Shown here piece after piece: positions 25,681 through 35,292 of a DNA stretch of 64,000 nucleotides; position 1 is the first letter of the stretch; the number at the start of each line of letters is the position of its first letter. The DNA comes from Bacilli bacterium. Lineage in GTDB: Bacteria; Bacillota_I; Bacilli_A; RFN20; CAG-826. The position numbers and the translations under genes are program-made. The notes beneath the pieces are model-generated. The model saw only the letters and a program-made list of their open reading frames with translations, was not told the origin of the DNA and made no database searches. The DNA lies in assembly GCA_017940265.1 (NCBI GenBank), contig JAGAYY010000020.1, positions 26,097 to 90,096 of the forward strand, given 5' to 3'.

Positions 25681-26649
25681 ATGAAAAACAAACTAACTGC
25701 ATTGGCGTTTATTTCTTTGTTGGCTTTAAGTGCCTGCGGGACAAGGGAGTACAAGCCTCAAGATTACATCCTTACGATGAATTACAAGGATGATTTCCGC
25801 ATTTTACAACTAACAGACATCCATCTTTCTGATAAGGATGATCAACAAACACAGTTCAAGTTCATGGATTTGCTCTATAAAGACGCTAATAGTCCTGATC
25901 TTGTCGTGGTCACTGGCGACTTATTCACTTTCGCAAGTAAAGGCACTGCGAAAAGCTTATTGAACTATCTCGATGGTAAAGGTGTCCCATGGACTGTTTG
26001 TTTTGGTAACCATGATGAACAATGCTACTTCTCAGTGGATTGGTTAACTGAAACTCTTACCAAGTTTGGCTCAAACTGTATGTTCAAAGATTTACAAGAT
26101 GACGCAGTGAATGGCAATTGTAACTTCGCTATTAACTTAATGAAGGATGGTAAAGTTCATGACCAATTATTCGTAATGGACTCTAACCGTTATAACTTCA
26201 ACTTAAGTCAATTAGGTTATGACTGCTTCAAACAAGACCAAATCGATTGGTATGAAAGTATTGTTAAATACACTAAGGAACAAAATGGTGGTGAAACCGT
26301 TAATTCTTTAATGTTCTATCACATTCCATTACCAGAAATTAATAATGCCTGGGAAGAAGGCACCAAGATTTATGGTGAAAAAAGAGAAGCTTCTTGCCCA
26401 CCAGATCATGACTATGGATTTTTCAATAAAATTAAAGAATTAGGTTCCACAAAGGCGATGTTCTTTGGCCATGACCATATCAATAACTTTGAAGCCGATT
26501 ATCAAGGTGTGAAGTTCTGCTACGGCATTAAATCTACTGACCGTATTTATCACGATGAAGATATGATGGGTTGCCAAACAATCACCATTCATAGTGACCA
26601 TTCATTACAAATTGATAGATACTATCACACATATGCGGAGGTGAAGTAA
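25681..26649 (+). CDS. Calcineurin-like metallophosphoesterase lipoprotein
   Basis: A 322-residue secreted lipoprotein: signal peptide with lipobox LSAC (Cys about 19), then a metallophosphoesterase domain. All metal-site motifs are visible in order: QLTDIHLSD (DxH), VVTGDLF (GD), CFGNHDEQ (GNHD), FYHIPLPE and FFGHDHINNF (GHDH). It should hydrolyse phosphate esters outside the cell; substrate unknown. The ATG at 25681 is chosen because the signal peptide starts there (MKNKL) and a perfect extended -10 lies just upstream; an in-frame upstream start at 25657 would overlap the promoter. A membrane-protein gene follows after one base. Confidence 0.9.
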   Translation: MKNKLTALAFISLLALSACGTREYKPQDYILTMNYKDDFRILQLTDIHLSDKDDQQTQFKFMDLLYKDANSPDLVVVTGDLFTFASKGTAKSLLNYLDGKGVPWTVCFGNHDEQCYFSVDWLTETLTKFGSNCMFKDLQDDAVNGNCNFAINLMKDGKVHDQLFVMDSNRYNFNLSQLGYDCFKQDQIDWYESIVKYTKEQNGGETVNSLMFYHIPLPEINNAWEEGTKIYGEKREASCPPDHDYGFFNKIKELGSTKAMFFGHDHINNFEADYQGVKFCYGIKSTDRIYHDEDMMGCQTITIHSDHSLQIDRYYHTYAEVK

Positions 26650-26650
26650 T

Positions 26651-27532
26651 ATGAGTAAGAAATTTTCTTTGATTGCTTTAGCAATTATTGCCGTCCTCGG
26701 CTCATTAATGGCTTTCGCCGCTTCTAACTTGTTCTTTACTGACGTTCCATATTTTGGACCAGATATTATGAATACCGCAATCTTCACAAGTTTCAGTGCT
26801 TTATTATTCGGTGCTTACTTTGTGATGGGTGCGATGTATATTGTCCGCTCTTATTTAAAACCAAACATCTGTAAGAGATTATCTAAGACATACTTAAAGA
26901 TTACCTTCGTTTTAGCGGGTTTAGGTTTAGTATTCGCGATTCTCTCTGGTGTGATTACTTATAATGGTAATTTATTAGCCCCATATCCATTCCCAGGATT
27001 CTTAATCCTCATGTTAGTGGGCCACGCTCTTGTTTTAGGTGGTGCAATCTTTGCTTACTTAAAACCTGTTAAAGCTATGCCAGAAGATACAGAACAATTT
27101 AAAGTTGGCGCTAAGCACGTCTTCTTCACCATGGGCTGGTTCTTATTCACCGCTTTAGCGTTCAACCGTTTCGGTGCATTCTTAACCATGCCACTTTATG
27201 TGGAACTTAGAAACTTCCACCTTACATTCTTATTCTATTTATTCTTATTAGTGCCAATGGCCATCTTAGTCAAAAAGGTCTTTGACGTTTATGAAATCAA
27301 ATTAAATAAGTTTGTTTATGTAATCGCGTTATTCGCTATTAACTTAGTTTTATTCCTCACAGTGGCGATTATTGGTATGAACGATACAACATTCGTTTCA
27401 TCCTTATCACCAGCAATGCCACTTGAAAGATTGGCCGCTAAGCCAGTGGAAATCATCATCCACTTTGCTTCTCAATTCGGCATCTTACTCGCTTGGTTAA
27501 TTAGAGAAATCAAAGCTAAAAAAGCTAAATAG
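26651..27532 (+). CDS. Polytopic membrane protein of unknown function
   Basis: A 293-residue protein with about seven or eight hydrophobic helices (near 7-27, 40-60, 75-100, 112-135, 155-175, 188-210, 222-245, 265-285). I recognise no family. The SD GGAGGTGAAG lies in the end of the preceding phosphoesterase gene and the gap is one base, so the two are co-expressed. Its last eight bases overlap the end of the convergent bioY gene. Confidence 0.7.
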   Translation: MSKKFSLIALAIIAVLGSLMAFAASNLFFTDVPYFGPDIMNTAIFTSFSALLFGAYFVMGAMYIVRSYLKPNICKRLSKTYLKITFVLAGLGLVFAILSGVITYNGNLLAPYPFPGFLILMLVGHALVLGGAIFAYLKPVKAMPEDTEQFKVGAKHVFFTMGWFLFTALAFNRFGAFLTMPLYVELRNFHLTFLFYLFLLVPMAILVKKVFDVYEIKLNKFVYVIALFAINLVLFLTVAIIGMNDTTFVSSLSPAMPLERLAAKPVEIIIHFASQFGILLAWLIREIKAKKAK

Positions 27533-28046
27533 TACGTTTGTTTAAAATTGAAACAACTAAAACCGCAATTACGATTTTAGCAATATCAAAAGGTACATAA
27601 GGCACTACGGCAATAAGTAGTGCTTTTTGTATATCAAAATGTAAATACAATGCCAAGAATAAAGCGCCAATAAAATAACAAATAATTAAGGAAACTACAC
27701 ACGCGATAGACATTCTTAAAAATTGATTCTTAATTGGTAATTTATTTAAGAAATATAAGATAGGCGTAATAATCACGAACGAGATTACAAAGCCAAACGT
27801 TGGAGTAATACCAGCATTAAAACCAGCGTAGACGGGTGCGAATAAACCGATTAATAAATATAGTCCAGTAATAATAATGCCATCATAAAAAGTAGAAACA
27901 GTTAAACCAATGATGAAGACCATCAATAGTTGTAATGAGACTTTAATATTATCCCCTAAAGGAATAGAGAACATGCCAATCACACAGAGCATGGCGAGCA
28001 TGATGGCGTTTTTAGTAATGCGCTTAATAGTGTTAGTGTTTTTCAT
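27525..28046 (-). CDS. bioY: Biotin transporter S component BioY
   Basis: A 173-residue six-helix protein. BioY binds biotin and works with the ECF module (EcfA/A'/T, not in this window). Features fitting BioY: an early basic helix, then IPLGDNIKVSLQLLMVFIIGL, the APVYAGFNAGITPTFGFVISF loop in the place of the family's glycine-rich 'GLPVF-G-GG' loop, and the end VPYVPFDIAKIVIAVLVV, close to 'PFIPGDLIKIVLA'. The glycine-rich loop is degenerate, so another ECF S component is possible. TATAAT on the minus strand ends ten bases before the ATG and there is no SD. Confidence 0.75.
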   Translation of the reverse strand: MKNTNTIKRITKNAIMLAMLCVIGMFSIPLGDNIKVSLQLLMVFIIGLTVSTFYDGIIITGLYLLIGLFAPVYAGFNAGITPTFGFVISFVIITPILYFLNKLPIKNQFLRMSIACVVSLIICYFIGALFLALYLHFDIQKALLIAVVPYVPFDIAKIVIAVLVVSILNKRTI

Positions 28047-28056
28047 AACCCGAACT

Positions 28057-28062
28057 ATTATA
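28057..28062 (-). promoter_or_regulatory. -10 box for bioY (leaderless)
   Basis: TATAAT on the minus strand, ten bases upstream of the bioY ATG, in the 85-base divergent gap. No SD. Confidence 0.6.
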
Positions 28063-28111
28063 GAACAAATTTAAATTCATTGAAGATTTTATATTCAGTT
28101 TTTTGATGTTT

Positions 28112-28120
28112 TGTTATAAT
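28112..28120 (+). promoter_or_regulatory. Extended -10 promoter for the SWIM/SNF2 pair
   Basis: TG-T-TATAAT, same nonamer as at 25663, ends 11 bases before the ATG at 28132; at most a few bases of leader. Confidence 0.65.
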
Positions 28121-28131
28121 AAGGGTTAGGT

Positions 28132-29502
28132 ATGGCAGTTCGTTATCTAATCCTTAAGCACGTTTCGCTAGGATATGGAATTTTACTTAAAAGAGAACCA
28201 AACGACATCGGGCGTGTCTTTTTCGCTGATGATAGAAATGTGAAAAACATTGTTTTATCGCATCCTCTATTATCTGTCGCGGAAAACATTTCCCTTTCTA
28301 AGTTTGTTTCTTTAGGTTTGTTCGAAGGCTTATTTGATGCGAACACAAAGATCAAGGCTAATGACTATCTAGATGGTGCAATTAAAAACATGCATTTAAG
28401 TGAAAATGAATGCTATGGCACAATCATGGGCCAAAAGGAATATTCTTTCAGAATATCAATTGATACAAATTCATTTGTAACATTATCTTGTTCTTGTCCA
28501 GTCAGTGAACCTTGTAAGCATCTATACGCTGCTTTCTTAACAATTAAAAAGTTAATCGATCCAAAAGGCGAAAAAGTAGTGGCCTCAATTAACTCTAATG
28601 AAAAGACATTTAAAGATTTATTAGAAAGATACCTCTATTTAAGAGGTGGAGATAATCTTCCACTTATTAGCAAGATTTCTTATCAAATCAAAGGTCTAGA
28701 AGCCGCGACCACATTTATTAATGAACTTTTAGCGTATTATCAACGCGGTCAATATAAAGCTCGTGTGATTAACGATATTCTTTCTCCATTATTCTTTAAT
28801 CAACATAACGTTGAGAACTTCCAAAAGATTATGGAAAGCGCAGATGAGAGTGTTAAAACAATGCTCACTGAGGCTAAAAATAATTATGAAGTCTTAAGAG
28901 ATGAATTAGAAAAGAGAAAGAGTGTTACTAGAAAAGCTAATTTATATAACATCTTGATTGCCCCTAACTGTGATGCTTTAGTGGAACTTCTTAAGCACGC
29001 TGAAGAGAACTTCAGTGAAGAAAGATTAGCAAGCCAAGTAATGATGGAATTCATTAAATATCAAGATTTAACAATCGAGCAAATCGCTGCGCTTAAAGAT
29101 TGCTATTTATTCCAAATGAATCATAGATATTATATGCAAGACTTATTCTCTTCCCCAGCGAAGAATCGTTTAAGTATCTATTTATTGTTATTTGATGAAT
29201 TGCCACTTGATGATAACAAAATTAAACAAATTCCTTTGGAATATTTCTTAAAAGTTGCACCTTATAGCAATGATAAGAGCAGATATATTCAAATTGTTCA
29301 CGCCAATATCAATAGTTTAAAAGAAGAAGACTATCCATTAGTCGCGGAACTTCTCGTTGGTGTTGCGTTGCAACATGAATATATTGACGAAAGAACAATT
29401 CGTTTATCAATTGAATTAAGTAAAAAGATTCCAAATGGTGCCTTTATTGGTGAACTAGTGGATCAAAATATCAGAAGACCAAAGAAGAGTAGGATGCGTT
29501 AA
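28132..29502 (+). CDS. SWIM zinc-finger protein
   Basis: A 456-residue protein. A SWIM zinc finger is seen at C120-S-C122-x5-C128-K-H130, inside YSFRISIDTNSFVTLSCSCP...PCKHLYAAFLTIKKL, the usual beta-strand-then-helix setting; SWIM modules bind DNA or proteins. The spacing between the Cys pairs is at the short end of the family. The remaining 320 residues are helical and unrecognised. It lies two bases ahead of a SNF2-type helicase gene that carries its own Cys/His cluster, so the two very probably work together. It is the first gene of the unit, under an extended -10 promoter. Confidence 0.85.
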   Translation: MAVRYLILKHVSLGYGILLKREPNDIGRVFFADDRNVKNIVLSHPLLSVAENISLSKFVSLGLFEGLFDANTKIKANDYLDGAIKNMHLSENECYGTIMGQKEYSFRISIDTNSFVTLSCSCPVSEPCKHLYAAFLTIKKLIDPKGEKVVASINSNEKTFKDLLERYLYLRGGDNLPLISKISYQIKGLEAATTFINELLAYYQRGQYKARVINDILSPLFFNQHNVENFQKIMESADESVKTMLTEAKNNYEVLRDELEKRKSVTRKANLYNILIAPNCDALVELLKHAEENFSEERLASQVMMEFIKYQDLTIEQIAALKDCYLFQMNHRYYMQDLFSSPAKNRLSIYLLLFDELPLDDNKIKQIPLEYFLKVAPYSNDKSRYIQIVHANINSLKEEDYPLVAELLVGVALQHEYIDERTIRLSIELSKKIPNGAFIGELVDQNIRRPKKSRMR

Positions 29503-29504
29503 AA

Positions 29505-32500
29505 ATGAACGTCGTGGAATTATTAGAACATTATCGTTTAGAAAAGTTAACTCCTGAGGATTTAGAACTTTTCACATACTTCTCTTATAAGTACGGCATT
29601 GATTATGATGAGGCTAATCATCCATTTTTCTATGTTCAATTATTTACTAAGATAAATCGCATTCAAATTCTTGAATTTGTTTTAGATTATAAAGGTAGAC
29701 TTAACTATACATGTCAAATCTGTCGAGAAAAGGAACCTTGTAGACACTTCTCCATCTTAGCGAGCAAACTCTTAAAAGATGAATATGAACAAATTAAAGA
29801 AGTCAGCACAAAGTTTGCCTTTGAAATATCTGATGTTGATAGAAGAGAACAACAATCTGCTTTTGATTTAGAAATTGGTGAGGTCTTTAAAGAAATTAGA
29901 AAAGAAGAAATCGCTAATGCATCCACAAAAGCAAGAATCAAAGTTTATTTAGAAGATACAAGATTCTCCTATAGTGTGAATCTTACCATCGCTAAAGGTA
30001 GAGAATATAAAATAGCCTCTATCGACCGCTTCCTAGCGAGATTCATTAACGAAGAAGAATTTAGATATGGTAAAGACCTTACATTAGTGCACGTGTTGTC
30101 TTCTTTTGATGAAACAAGCCAAAGAATCATTAAGATTTTAGAGAAATATAATCCTGATTTCTTCATTGATTTAAATAACGATAAATCTCTCATTTTCTTT
30201 GATGAATTATTAAATGCCTTAAAGGGTGACTACTTATATATCAATAATGAAGTCTATCGTGTCAGTGAAGAAGCGATGGACATCAAGATTCGCGTTAATG
30301 ATAATTATTCCTTAATTCCAGAAGGCATTATCAAAGGTTATATTCCTTTAACAAGAAATTATTATTACTGCAAATCCGCGAACGATATTAAACCATTAAC
30401 TAATAATGCTTATATCAATAGCCTTATTGATTCTGCAAGAAACTATCCATTAAGCACAATTCAAAATAACTTTGATAACTTCAAATATTCCTTCTTTGAA
30501 AAATATCCTGATTTCTTTGAAATCGCTGACAAAATTAAAGAAGAACTTAATGAATCCGCTTTAGTGATTAAAGCCTATTTTGATTATGAAAAAGATAATG
30601 TCTATGAAAAGACTAGATATTTTAAAAATGAGCAAGAAATTGACGCTAGAGACATTAAGAACTTCTATGAAGTTTCGCAAGTTAAACATTATCAAGAAAT
30701 CTTATCTAGTTATGGTTTCTTTGATCATGTTCTAAGTGATGGTGGTCAAGTCTGGGATTTCTTAAATAGCACTTTAGAAAACTTACAAAAAGTCGCAGAA
30801 ATCTATTTCTCTAAAGATTTAGATTCTAGAAAGACCAGTTCATTTACTTCACCTAATATCACCATTAAGAAAGATGGTTCAATGCTTGAAGTACTTGTCG
30901 ATGGGTCCATTTATAGTGATGAAGAACTTAAGACAATTTTGATTGGCTTAAAGAGAAAGAAGAAATTCGTTAAGATTGGTGATAACTTCATCAACTTAAT
31001 GAGTGATGACACAAAAGAATTCTATAGTCTCGCTAAAGACTTAGATTTAATTAGTGAAAACTCATTACATAGTAAAAAAGAACTTCCTTTATACTATGCT
31101 TTCAAAGCCTATGGCAAAGACAATAGTTTCTTATCAATGGATAGTTATTTAGATGACGTCTTCAATGAATTAAAGAATTTCTCTGATTCTAATATTGAGA
31201 TTCCTAAGATTAACGGTGAACTTAGAAGTTACCAAGTCGATGGTGTTAAATGGCTCAATGTTTTATATAAATACTCTTTAGGCGGCATTCTCGCTGATGA
31301 TATGGGCTTAGGCAAAACCATTGAAACTATTGCCTTTATTAATTCCATTAAACAAGATAAACCAATCTTAATCGTTTCCCCTAAATCCTTAGTGTTTAAC
31401 TGGGTCAGTGAATTTAATAAATTCGCTAGTGACATTCCAGTCTACGCGATTATCGGTACAGTGGAAGAACGTAAAAAAATTATTAAGAAAATTAAGAACG
31501 ATAAATTTGGTGTCTATTTCATCTCTTATGATTCTTTAAGAAATGAATTTGAAAATTTAACGGATATTACTTTTGATATGTGCATCCTTGATGAAGCGCA
31601 GTTCATTAAGAATATGCACGCGAAGAAAACAGGCGCAGTTAAACAAATCAATGCTTTACACACAATCGCCTTAACCGGTACCCCAATTGAAAACAATATC
31701 TATGACCTTTGGTCAATATTTGATTTCTTAATGCCTCATTATCTTTTAGATTATGAAGATTTCAAAGATTCTTACGAGCACAATGAAGAATACTATGAAA
31801 TCGTGAGAGACAAAGTCGCTCCATTCATTTTAAGAAGAAGAAAAGAAGATGTCTTAAAAGACTTACCAGAAAAATATGAAGTCATTATTACCACTGAAAT
31901 GAGCCAAGAACAAAGAAAGCTTTATGATGCTTTCCGCTTACAAGCCAAAGAACAACTCAAATCATCCGATGGTGGTTCTAAGATCATGGAAGTCTTATCC
32001 ATTATTACAAGACTTAGACAAATATGCGTTGATCCTTCAACATTTGTTGATAACTTCACAGGTGAATCAGGAAAGATTACCGCTTTAAAAGACATTATCA
32101 AAGATAAGATGCAAGAAGGACATAGATTCTTGATCTTCTCTCAATTTGTCTCCGCTCTTAACATTGTTAAGGATGAAATCGAAAAGATGGGTATCAAGTA
32201 CTATATGATTACTGGTGATACAAGCGCGAAAGAAAGACTTAGAATCTGTAATGATTTCAATAAAGATGAGGATTATAAGATTGTGCTTATTTCCTTAAAA
32301 GCAGGCGGCACGGGTCTCAATTTAGTGGGTGCTGATGTGGTTATCCATCTTGATCCATGGTGGAATTATTCCGCGGAATCTCAAGCGAGTGATAGAGCCC
32401 ATCGTATTGGCCAAACTAGAACAGTGGAAGTCATTAAACTCATTGCTGAAAATAGTATCGAAGAAAAAGTTGTTAATCTTCAAAATGAGAAGAAAGAACT

Positions 32501-32582
32501 TGTTGATAAAGTCATCAGTGATAACGATTCTTCAATCAAATCACTCTCCATCAAGGATTTGAAGTCAATCCTCAGCATGTAA
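29505..32582 (+). CDS. SNF2-family DNA helicase/translocase with N-terminal SWIM-like cluster
   Basis: A 1025-residue ATP-dependent DNA translocase. N-terminus: a SWIM-like cluster C70-x2-C73-x5-C79-x-H81, one residue wider than the CxC standard. Middle (about 100-560) unrecognised. C-terminal 460 residues form the complete SNF2 motor: GGILADDMGLGKT (Lys604), LIVSPKSLVFNW, DEAQ (696-699), LTGTPIENN, FILRRRKEDVLKDLP, then RFLIFSQF, GTGLNLVGADVVIHLDPWWN and ASDRAHRIGQTR. ATPase residues are intact. Bacterial SWIM/SNF2 proteins (HepA/RapA-like lineage) are linked to transcription recycling, repair or defence; which applies here is not known. It is cotranscribed with the SWIM gene, and the next gene has its own promoter. 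Confidence 0.93.
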   Translation: MNVVELLEHYRLEKLTPEDLELFTYFSYKYGIDYDEANHPFFYVQLFTKINRIQILEFVLDYKGRLNYTCQICREKEPCRHFSILASKLLKDEYEQIKEVSTKFAFEISDVDRREQQSAFDLEIGEVFKEIRKEEIANASTKARIKVYLEDTRFSYSVNLTIAKGREYKIASIDRFLARFINEEEFRYGKDLTLVHVLSSFDETSQRIIKILEKYNPDFFIDLNNDKSLIFFDELLNALKGDYLYINNEVYRVSEEAMDIKIRVNDNYSLIPEGIIKGYIPLTRNYYYCKSANDIKPLTNNAYINSLIDSARNYPLSTIQNNFDNFKYSFFEKYPDFFEIADKIKEELNESALVIKAYFDYEKDNVYEKTRYFKNEQEIDARDIKNFYEVSQVKHYQEILSSYGFFDHVLSDGGQVWDFLNSTLENLQKVAEIYFSKDLDSRKTSSFTSPNITIKKDGSMLEVLVDGSIYSDEELKTILIGLKRKKKFVKIGDNFINLMSDDTKEFYSLAKDLDLISENSLHSKKELPLYYAFKAYGKDNSFLSMDSYLDDVFNELKNFSDSNIEIPKINGELRSYQVDGVKWLNVLYKYSLGGILADDMGLGKTIETIAFINSIKQDKPILIVSPKSLVFNWVSEFNKFASDIPVYAIIGTVEERKKIIKKIKNDKFGVYFISYDSLRNEFENLTDITFDMCILDEAQFIKNMHAKKTGAVKQINALHTIALTGTPIENNIYDLWSIFDFLMPHYLLDYEDFKDSYEHNEEYYEIVRDKVAPFILRRRKEDVLKDLPEKYEVIITTEMSQEQRKLYDAFRLQAKEQLKSSDGGSKIMEVLSIITRLRQICVDPSTFVDNFTGESGKITALKDIIKDKMQEGHRFLIFSQFVSALNIVKDEIEKMGIKYYMITGDTSAKERLRICNDFNKDEDYKIVLISLKAGGTGLNLVGADVVIHLDPWWNYSAESQASDRAHRIGQTRTVEVIKLIAENSIEEKVVNLQNEKKELVDKVISDNDSSIKSLSIKDLKSILSM

Positions 32583-32596
32583 AAATCGCAACAATA

Positions 32597-32675
32597 ACGG
32601 ACATGAATTTGTGTTTTGTCATATATTAAATGTCGCCGTTCTTGTATAAAGAAGGTGAATCATTTCATATATAAT
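32597..32675 (+). promoter_or_regulatory. Gap before the FGGY kinase: weak hairpin and -10 box
   Basis: An imperfect hairpin with arms AACGG-ACAT (32597-32605) and ATGT-CG-CCGTT lacks a T run. TATAAT at 32670-32675 lies ahead of the SD TGGAGG for the ATG at 32690; the leader would be shorter than 10 bases, so the SD would sit at its 5' end. Confidence 0.35.
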
Positions 32676-32689
32676 CATGGAGGCTCAAT

Positions 32690-34270
32690 ATGATTTTAGA
32701 AAAATGTGTCATTGGTATTGAATTCGGTTCTACCAATATTAAAGCTGTCATGCTTGATGAAAATCATGAAATTATTGCATCAAATGAATATGCTTGGGAA
32801 TCAACTTTAAAAAACGGCATTTGGATCTATACTTTAGAACAAGCCAAAATCGGTTTAGCGGATTGCTATGCTGGATTAAAACAAAAATTCGAAACTAAAT
32901 ATCGTCGCCCATTAGCGAAAGTCGGTGCGATTGGTATTTCAGGTATGATGCATGGTTATCTTGTCTTTGATAAGAATGGTAATCAACTTGCAGAATTCCG
33001 TACATGGAAAAACACCATCTGCCCACAAGCACAAGATCAATTATCTAAATTATTCAATTTCAACGTCCCACAACGTTGGAGTGTCTCTCATATTTATCAA
33101 GCCATGCTTAATGGTGAAAAGGAAGTTAAAGACATTGTCTTTGCTACAACCTTAGCAGGCTACTTCCATTATTTATTAACTGGTGAAAAAGTCATTGGCG
33201 CCAACGATGCTAGTGGTATGTTCCCATTAGACCCAAGCACCAAAGATTACGATGCTAAGATGGTTTCTAAATTCAACGAAGTCATTAAAGATAAAGTTGA
33301 TTGGAGAATCTTAGACATCTTGCCAAAGTGTATGTTAGCGGGCCAAAATGCAGGCTACTTAACAAAAGAAGGTGCTAAATTAATCGACCCATCTGGTGTT
33401 TTGCAACCAGGTATCCCATTCTGTCCACCAGAAGGCGATATGGGTACAGGTATGATTGCCACTAACTCAGTTAGAGTTGGTTATGGTAACTCCTCCCTCG
33501 GTACATCTGGCAATATTACTCTTGTTACTGATAAGAGCATTGCCATGAATAAGGAAATCGATGTTATCGCTTCCCCAAGTGGCTATCCAGCCGTTCTTGT
33601 TCACGCGAATAACTGTACAACTGATATCAATGCTTGGGTTGAATTATTACATCAAGCAATCGTTTTAGCGGGTGGTTCCATCCAACGTGGCGAATTATTC
33701 GTGAGATTGTTCAATAAATCTCTTGAAGGTGAACCAGATGCCGGTGGTCTTGTCTCGTTTAACTACTTCTCTGGTGAAGCCGCAGTTGGTGTTCAAGAAG
33801 GTAGGCCATTATTCGTGAGAGAACCAGACGCTAAGATGTCATTAGCCAACTTCATGAAATCTCATATCTTAGCCGTTCTTGCAGTCTTAAGAATCGGTGT
33901 TGATATCTTAAAGAAACAAGGTGTCGAAGTTAATAAAATATATGGCCATGGTGGTTTCTTCAAAACACCAGTGGTTGGCGCTAAAGCATTAAGTGCTGCT
34001 TTAGATGCTCCTGTTGCTACATTAAGTAGTGCGGGTGAAGGTGGCCCATATGGTGAAGCCTTATTAGCCGCTTATATGTTAGAAAAAGGAAAAGGTGAAA
34101 CCTTAGAAGACTATTTACAAAATAAGATCTTCGCTAACGCTAAAGAAGATGTTGCTATTGCTTCTAAAGAAGAAGTTAAGGGCTTCAATAAATTCTTAGA
34201 AAGATATAAAGCCGCTGTCCCAGTGGAAGCAAAAGCCGTTGAATGCGTTGAAGGTCAACACAATAAGTAA
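32690..34270 (+). CDS. FGGY-family carbohydrate kinase
   Basis: A 526-residue cytoplasmic sugar kinase. N-terminal ATPase half: GIEFGSTNIKAVMLD phosphate-1 loop, GAIGISGMMHGYL. C-terminal half: GYGNSSLGTSGNITLV and the adenosine-binding GHGGFFKTPVVGAKALSAALD...SSAGEGGPYGEALLAAY. The overall pattern fits the xylulokinase/ribulokinase-like FGGY group; the sugar cannot be read from the sequence. TGGAGG precedes the ATG. A Gfo/Idh/MocA oxidoreductase gene follows two bases later, so the pair probably oxidises and phosphorylates one sugar or polyol. Confidence 0.88.
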   Translation: MILEKCVIGIEFGSTNIKAVMLDENHEIIASNEYAWESTLKNGIWIYTLEQAKIGLADCYAGLKQKFETKYRRPLAKVGAIGISGMMHGYLVFDKNGNQLAEFRTWKNTICPQAQDQLSKLFNFNVPQRWSVSHIYQAMLNGEKEVKDIVFATTLAGYFHYLLTGEKVIGANDASGMFPLDPSTKDYDAKMVSKFNEVIKDKVDWRILDILPKCMLAGQNAGYLTKEGAKLIDPSGVLQPGIPFCPPEGDMGTGMIATNSVRVGYGNSSLGTSGNITLVTDKSIAMNKEIDVIASPSGYPAVLVHANNCTTDINAWVELLHQAIVLAGGSIQRGELFVRLFNKSLEGEPDAGGLVSFNYFSGEAAVGVQEGRPLFVREPDAKMSLANFMKSHILAVLAVLRIGVDILKKQGVEVNKIYGHGGFFKTPVVGAKALSAALDAPVATLSSAGEGGPYGEALLAAYMLEKGKGETLEDYLQNKIFANAKEDVAIASKEEVKGFNKFLERYKAAVPVEAKAVECVEGQHNK

Positions 34271-34272
34271 TT

Positions 34273-35229
34273 ATGTTTAATTGGTGTTTTATTGGAACTG
34301 GTCAAATCGCTAAGAAAGTTGCTAAAGAATTAGTAACTAATCCTGGGCATCAAATTGTCTCTGTTTTCAATCGCACCAAAGCTAAAGCGGAAAAATTCGC
34401 TAAAATTTATCATTCCACAGTTTATGAAAGTGCGTTAGAAGCAATAAATGATCCTCGTGTTGATGGTGTCTATATTGCGACTACTAATGAAACGCACTTT
34501 TCATTTTGCAAACTATGTTTGGAAAACCATAAACCAGTCTTATGTGAAAAACCAATTACTGGTAACACAAAAGAACTTAAAGAATTAATTAAATTAAGTG
34601 AAGAAAATAACACTCTTCTAAAAGAAGCGATGTGGACTTGGTTTAATCCTGTCGCTAATAAGGTGAAGCAGTGGATTAAAGAAGAAAGAATTGGAAAAAT
34701 CCTTTCTGTTGACTGCATCTTCAATATGCCAATATTTGGTTATAACAAAGCCAAAGGTAGATACATCAATCCAAGTAGATATGGTGGTGCGCTTCTTGAC
34801 TTAGGTGTCTATTCCGTTAGATACGTGTATGAGTTATTTGGTAGACCAAACGCTATTACCGCGAAAGGTAAACTATATAACGGCATTGACTTATTCAATG
34901 ATTCAATATTTGAATATGATGGTTTTAAAGCCCATGTTAGTAGTCAGATCAATGCTTTGGTGGGCGAACACTGTATCATCAAAGGTGAAAAAGGCATTAT
35001 TAAAGTTCCTTTATTCCATATGGCTAGTAAAGCCGTCTTAAAAACTAAAGAAGGTAAAGAAGTCTTTAGAGATAAGAAAAAGAAATTTGCCACCCAGTTT
35101 AGAGTGGTCGCCGAATATATCAAAAATGAAAAACCTAATGAACTAGTCTCTTTAAATTCATCCGTGGATGTTATGGAATTAATGGATGAAATCAGAAGGC
35201 AAATCGGTGTCATCTTCCCTTGTGATTGA
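34273..35229 (+). CDS. Gfo/Idh/MocA-family NAD(P)-dependent oxidoreductase
   Basis: A 318-residue cytoplasmic dehydrogenase of sugars or polyols. The Rossmann start is CFIGTGQIAKKVAKEL, followed by YIATTNETHF and the cofactor-proximal LCEKPIT (about 92-98). The catalytic segment GGALLDLGVYSVRY around residues 176-190 stands where the family has GG---D-G-H; a Tyr/Val replaces the usual His here, as in the dihydrodiol-dehydrogenase-like subgroup. The stop is TGA, direct evidence for the standard code. No clear SD; it is two bases behind the FGGY kinase and probably translated by coupling. Confidence 0.88.
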   Translation: MFNWCFIGTGQIAKKVAKELVTNPGHQIVSVFNRTKAKAEKFAKIYHSTVYESALEAINDPRVDGVYIATTNETHFSFCKLCLENHKPVLCEKPITGNTKELKELIKLSEENNTLLKEAMWTWFNPVANKVKQWIKEERIGKILSVDCIFNMPIFGYNKAKGRYINPSRYGGALLDLGVYSVRYVYELFGRPNAITAKGKLYNGIDLFNDSIFEYDGFKAHVSSQINALVGEHCIIKGEKGIIKVPLFHMASKAVLKTKEGKEVFRDKKKKFATQFRVVAEYIKNEKPNELVSLNSSVDVMELMDEIRRQIGVIFPCD

Positions 35230-35236
35230 TACTTTT

Positions 35237-35266
35237 TTGACAATAATAAAACTTTATTTTTATAAT
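35237..35266 (+). promoter_or_regulatory. Consensus sigma-A promoter
   Basis: TTGACA (35237-35242), 18-base spacer, TATAAT (35261-35266): both boxes perfect. A leader of about 20 bases carries AGGGGA ahead of the ATG at 35293. One of the two best promoters in the window; strong expression of the DUF2188 protein is expected. Confidence 0.85.
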
Positions 35267-35292
35267 AAATATAAATAAGGGGAAATATTATC

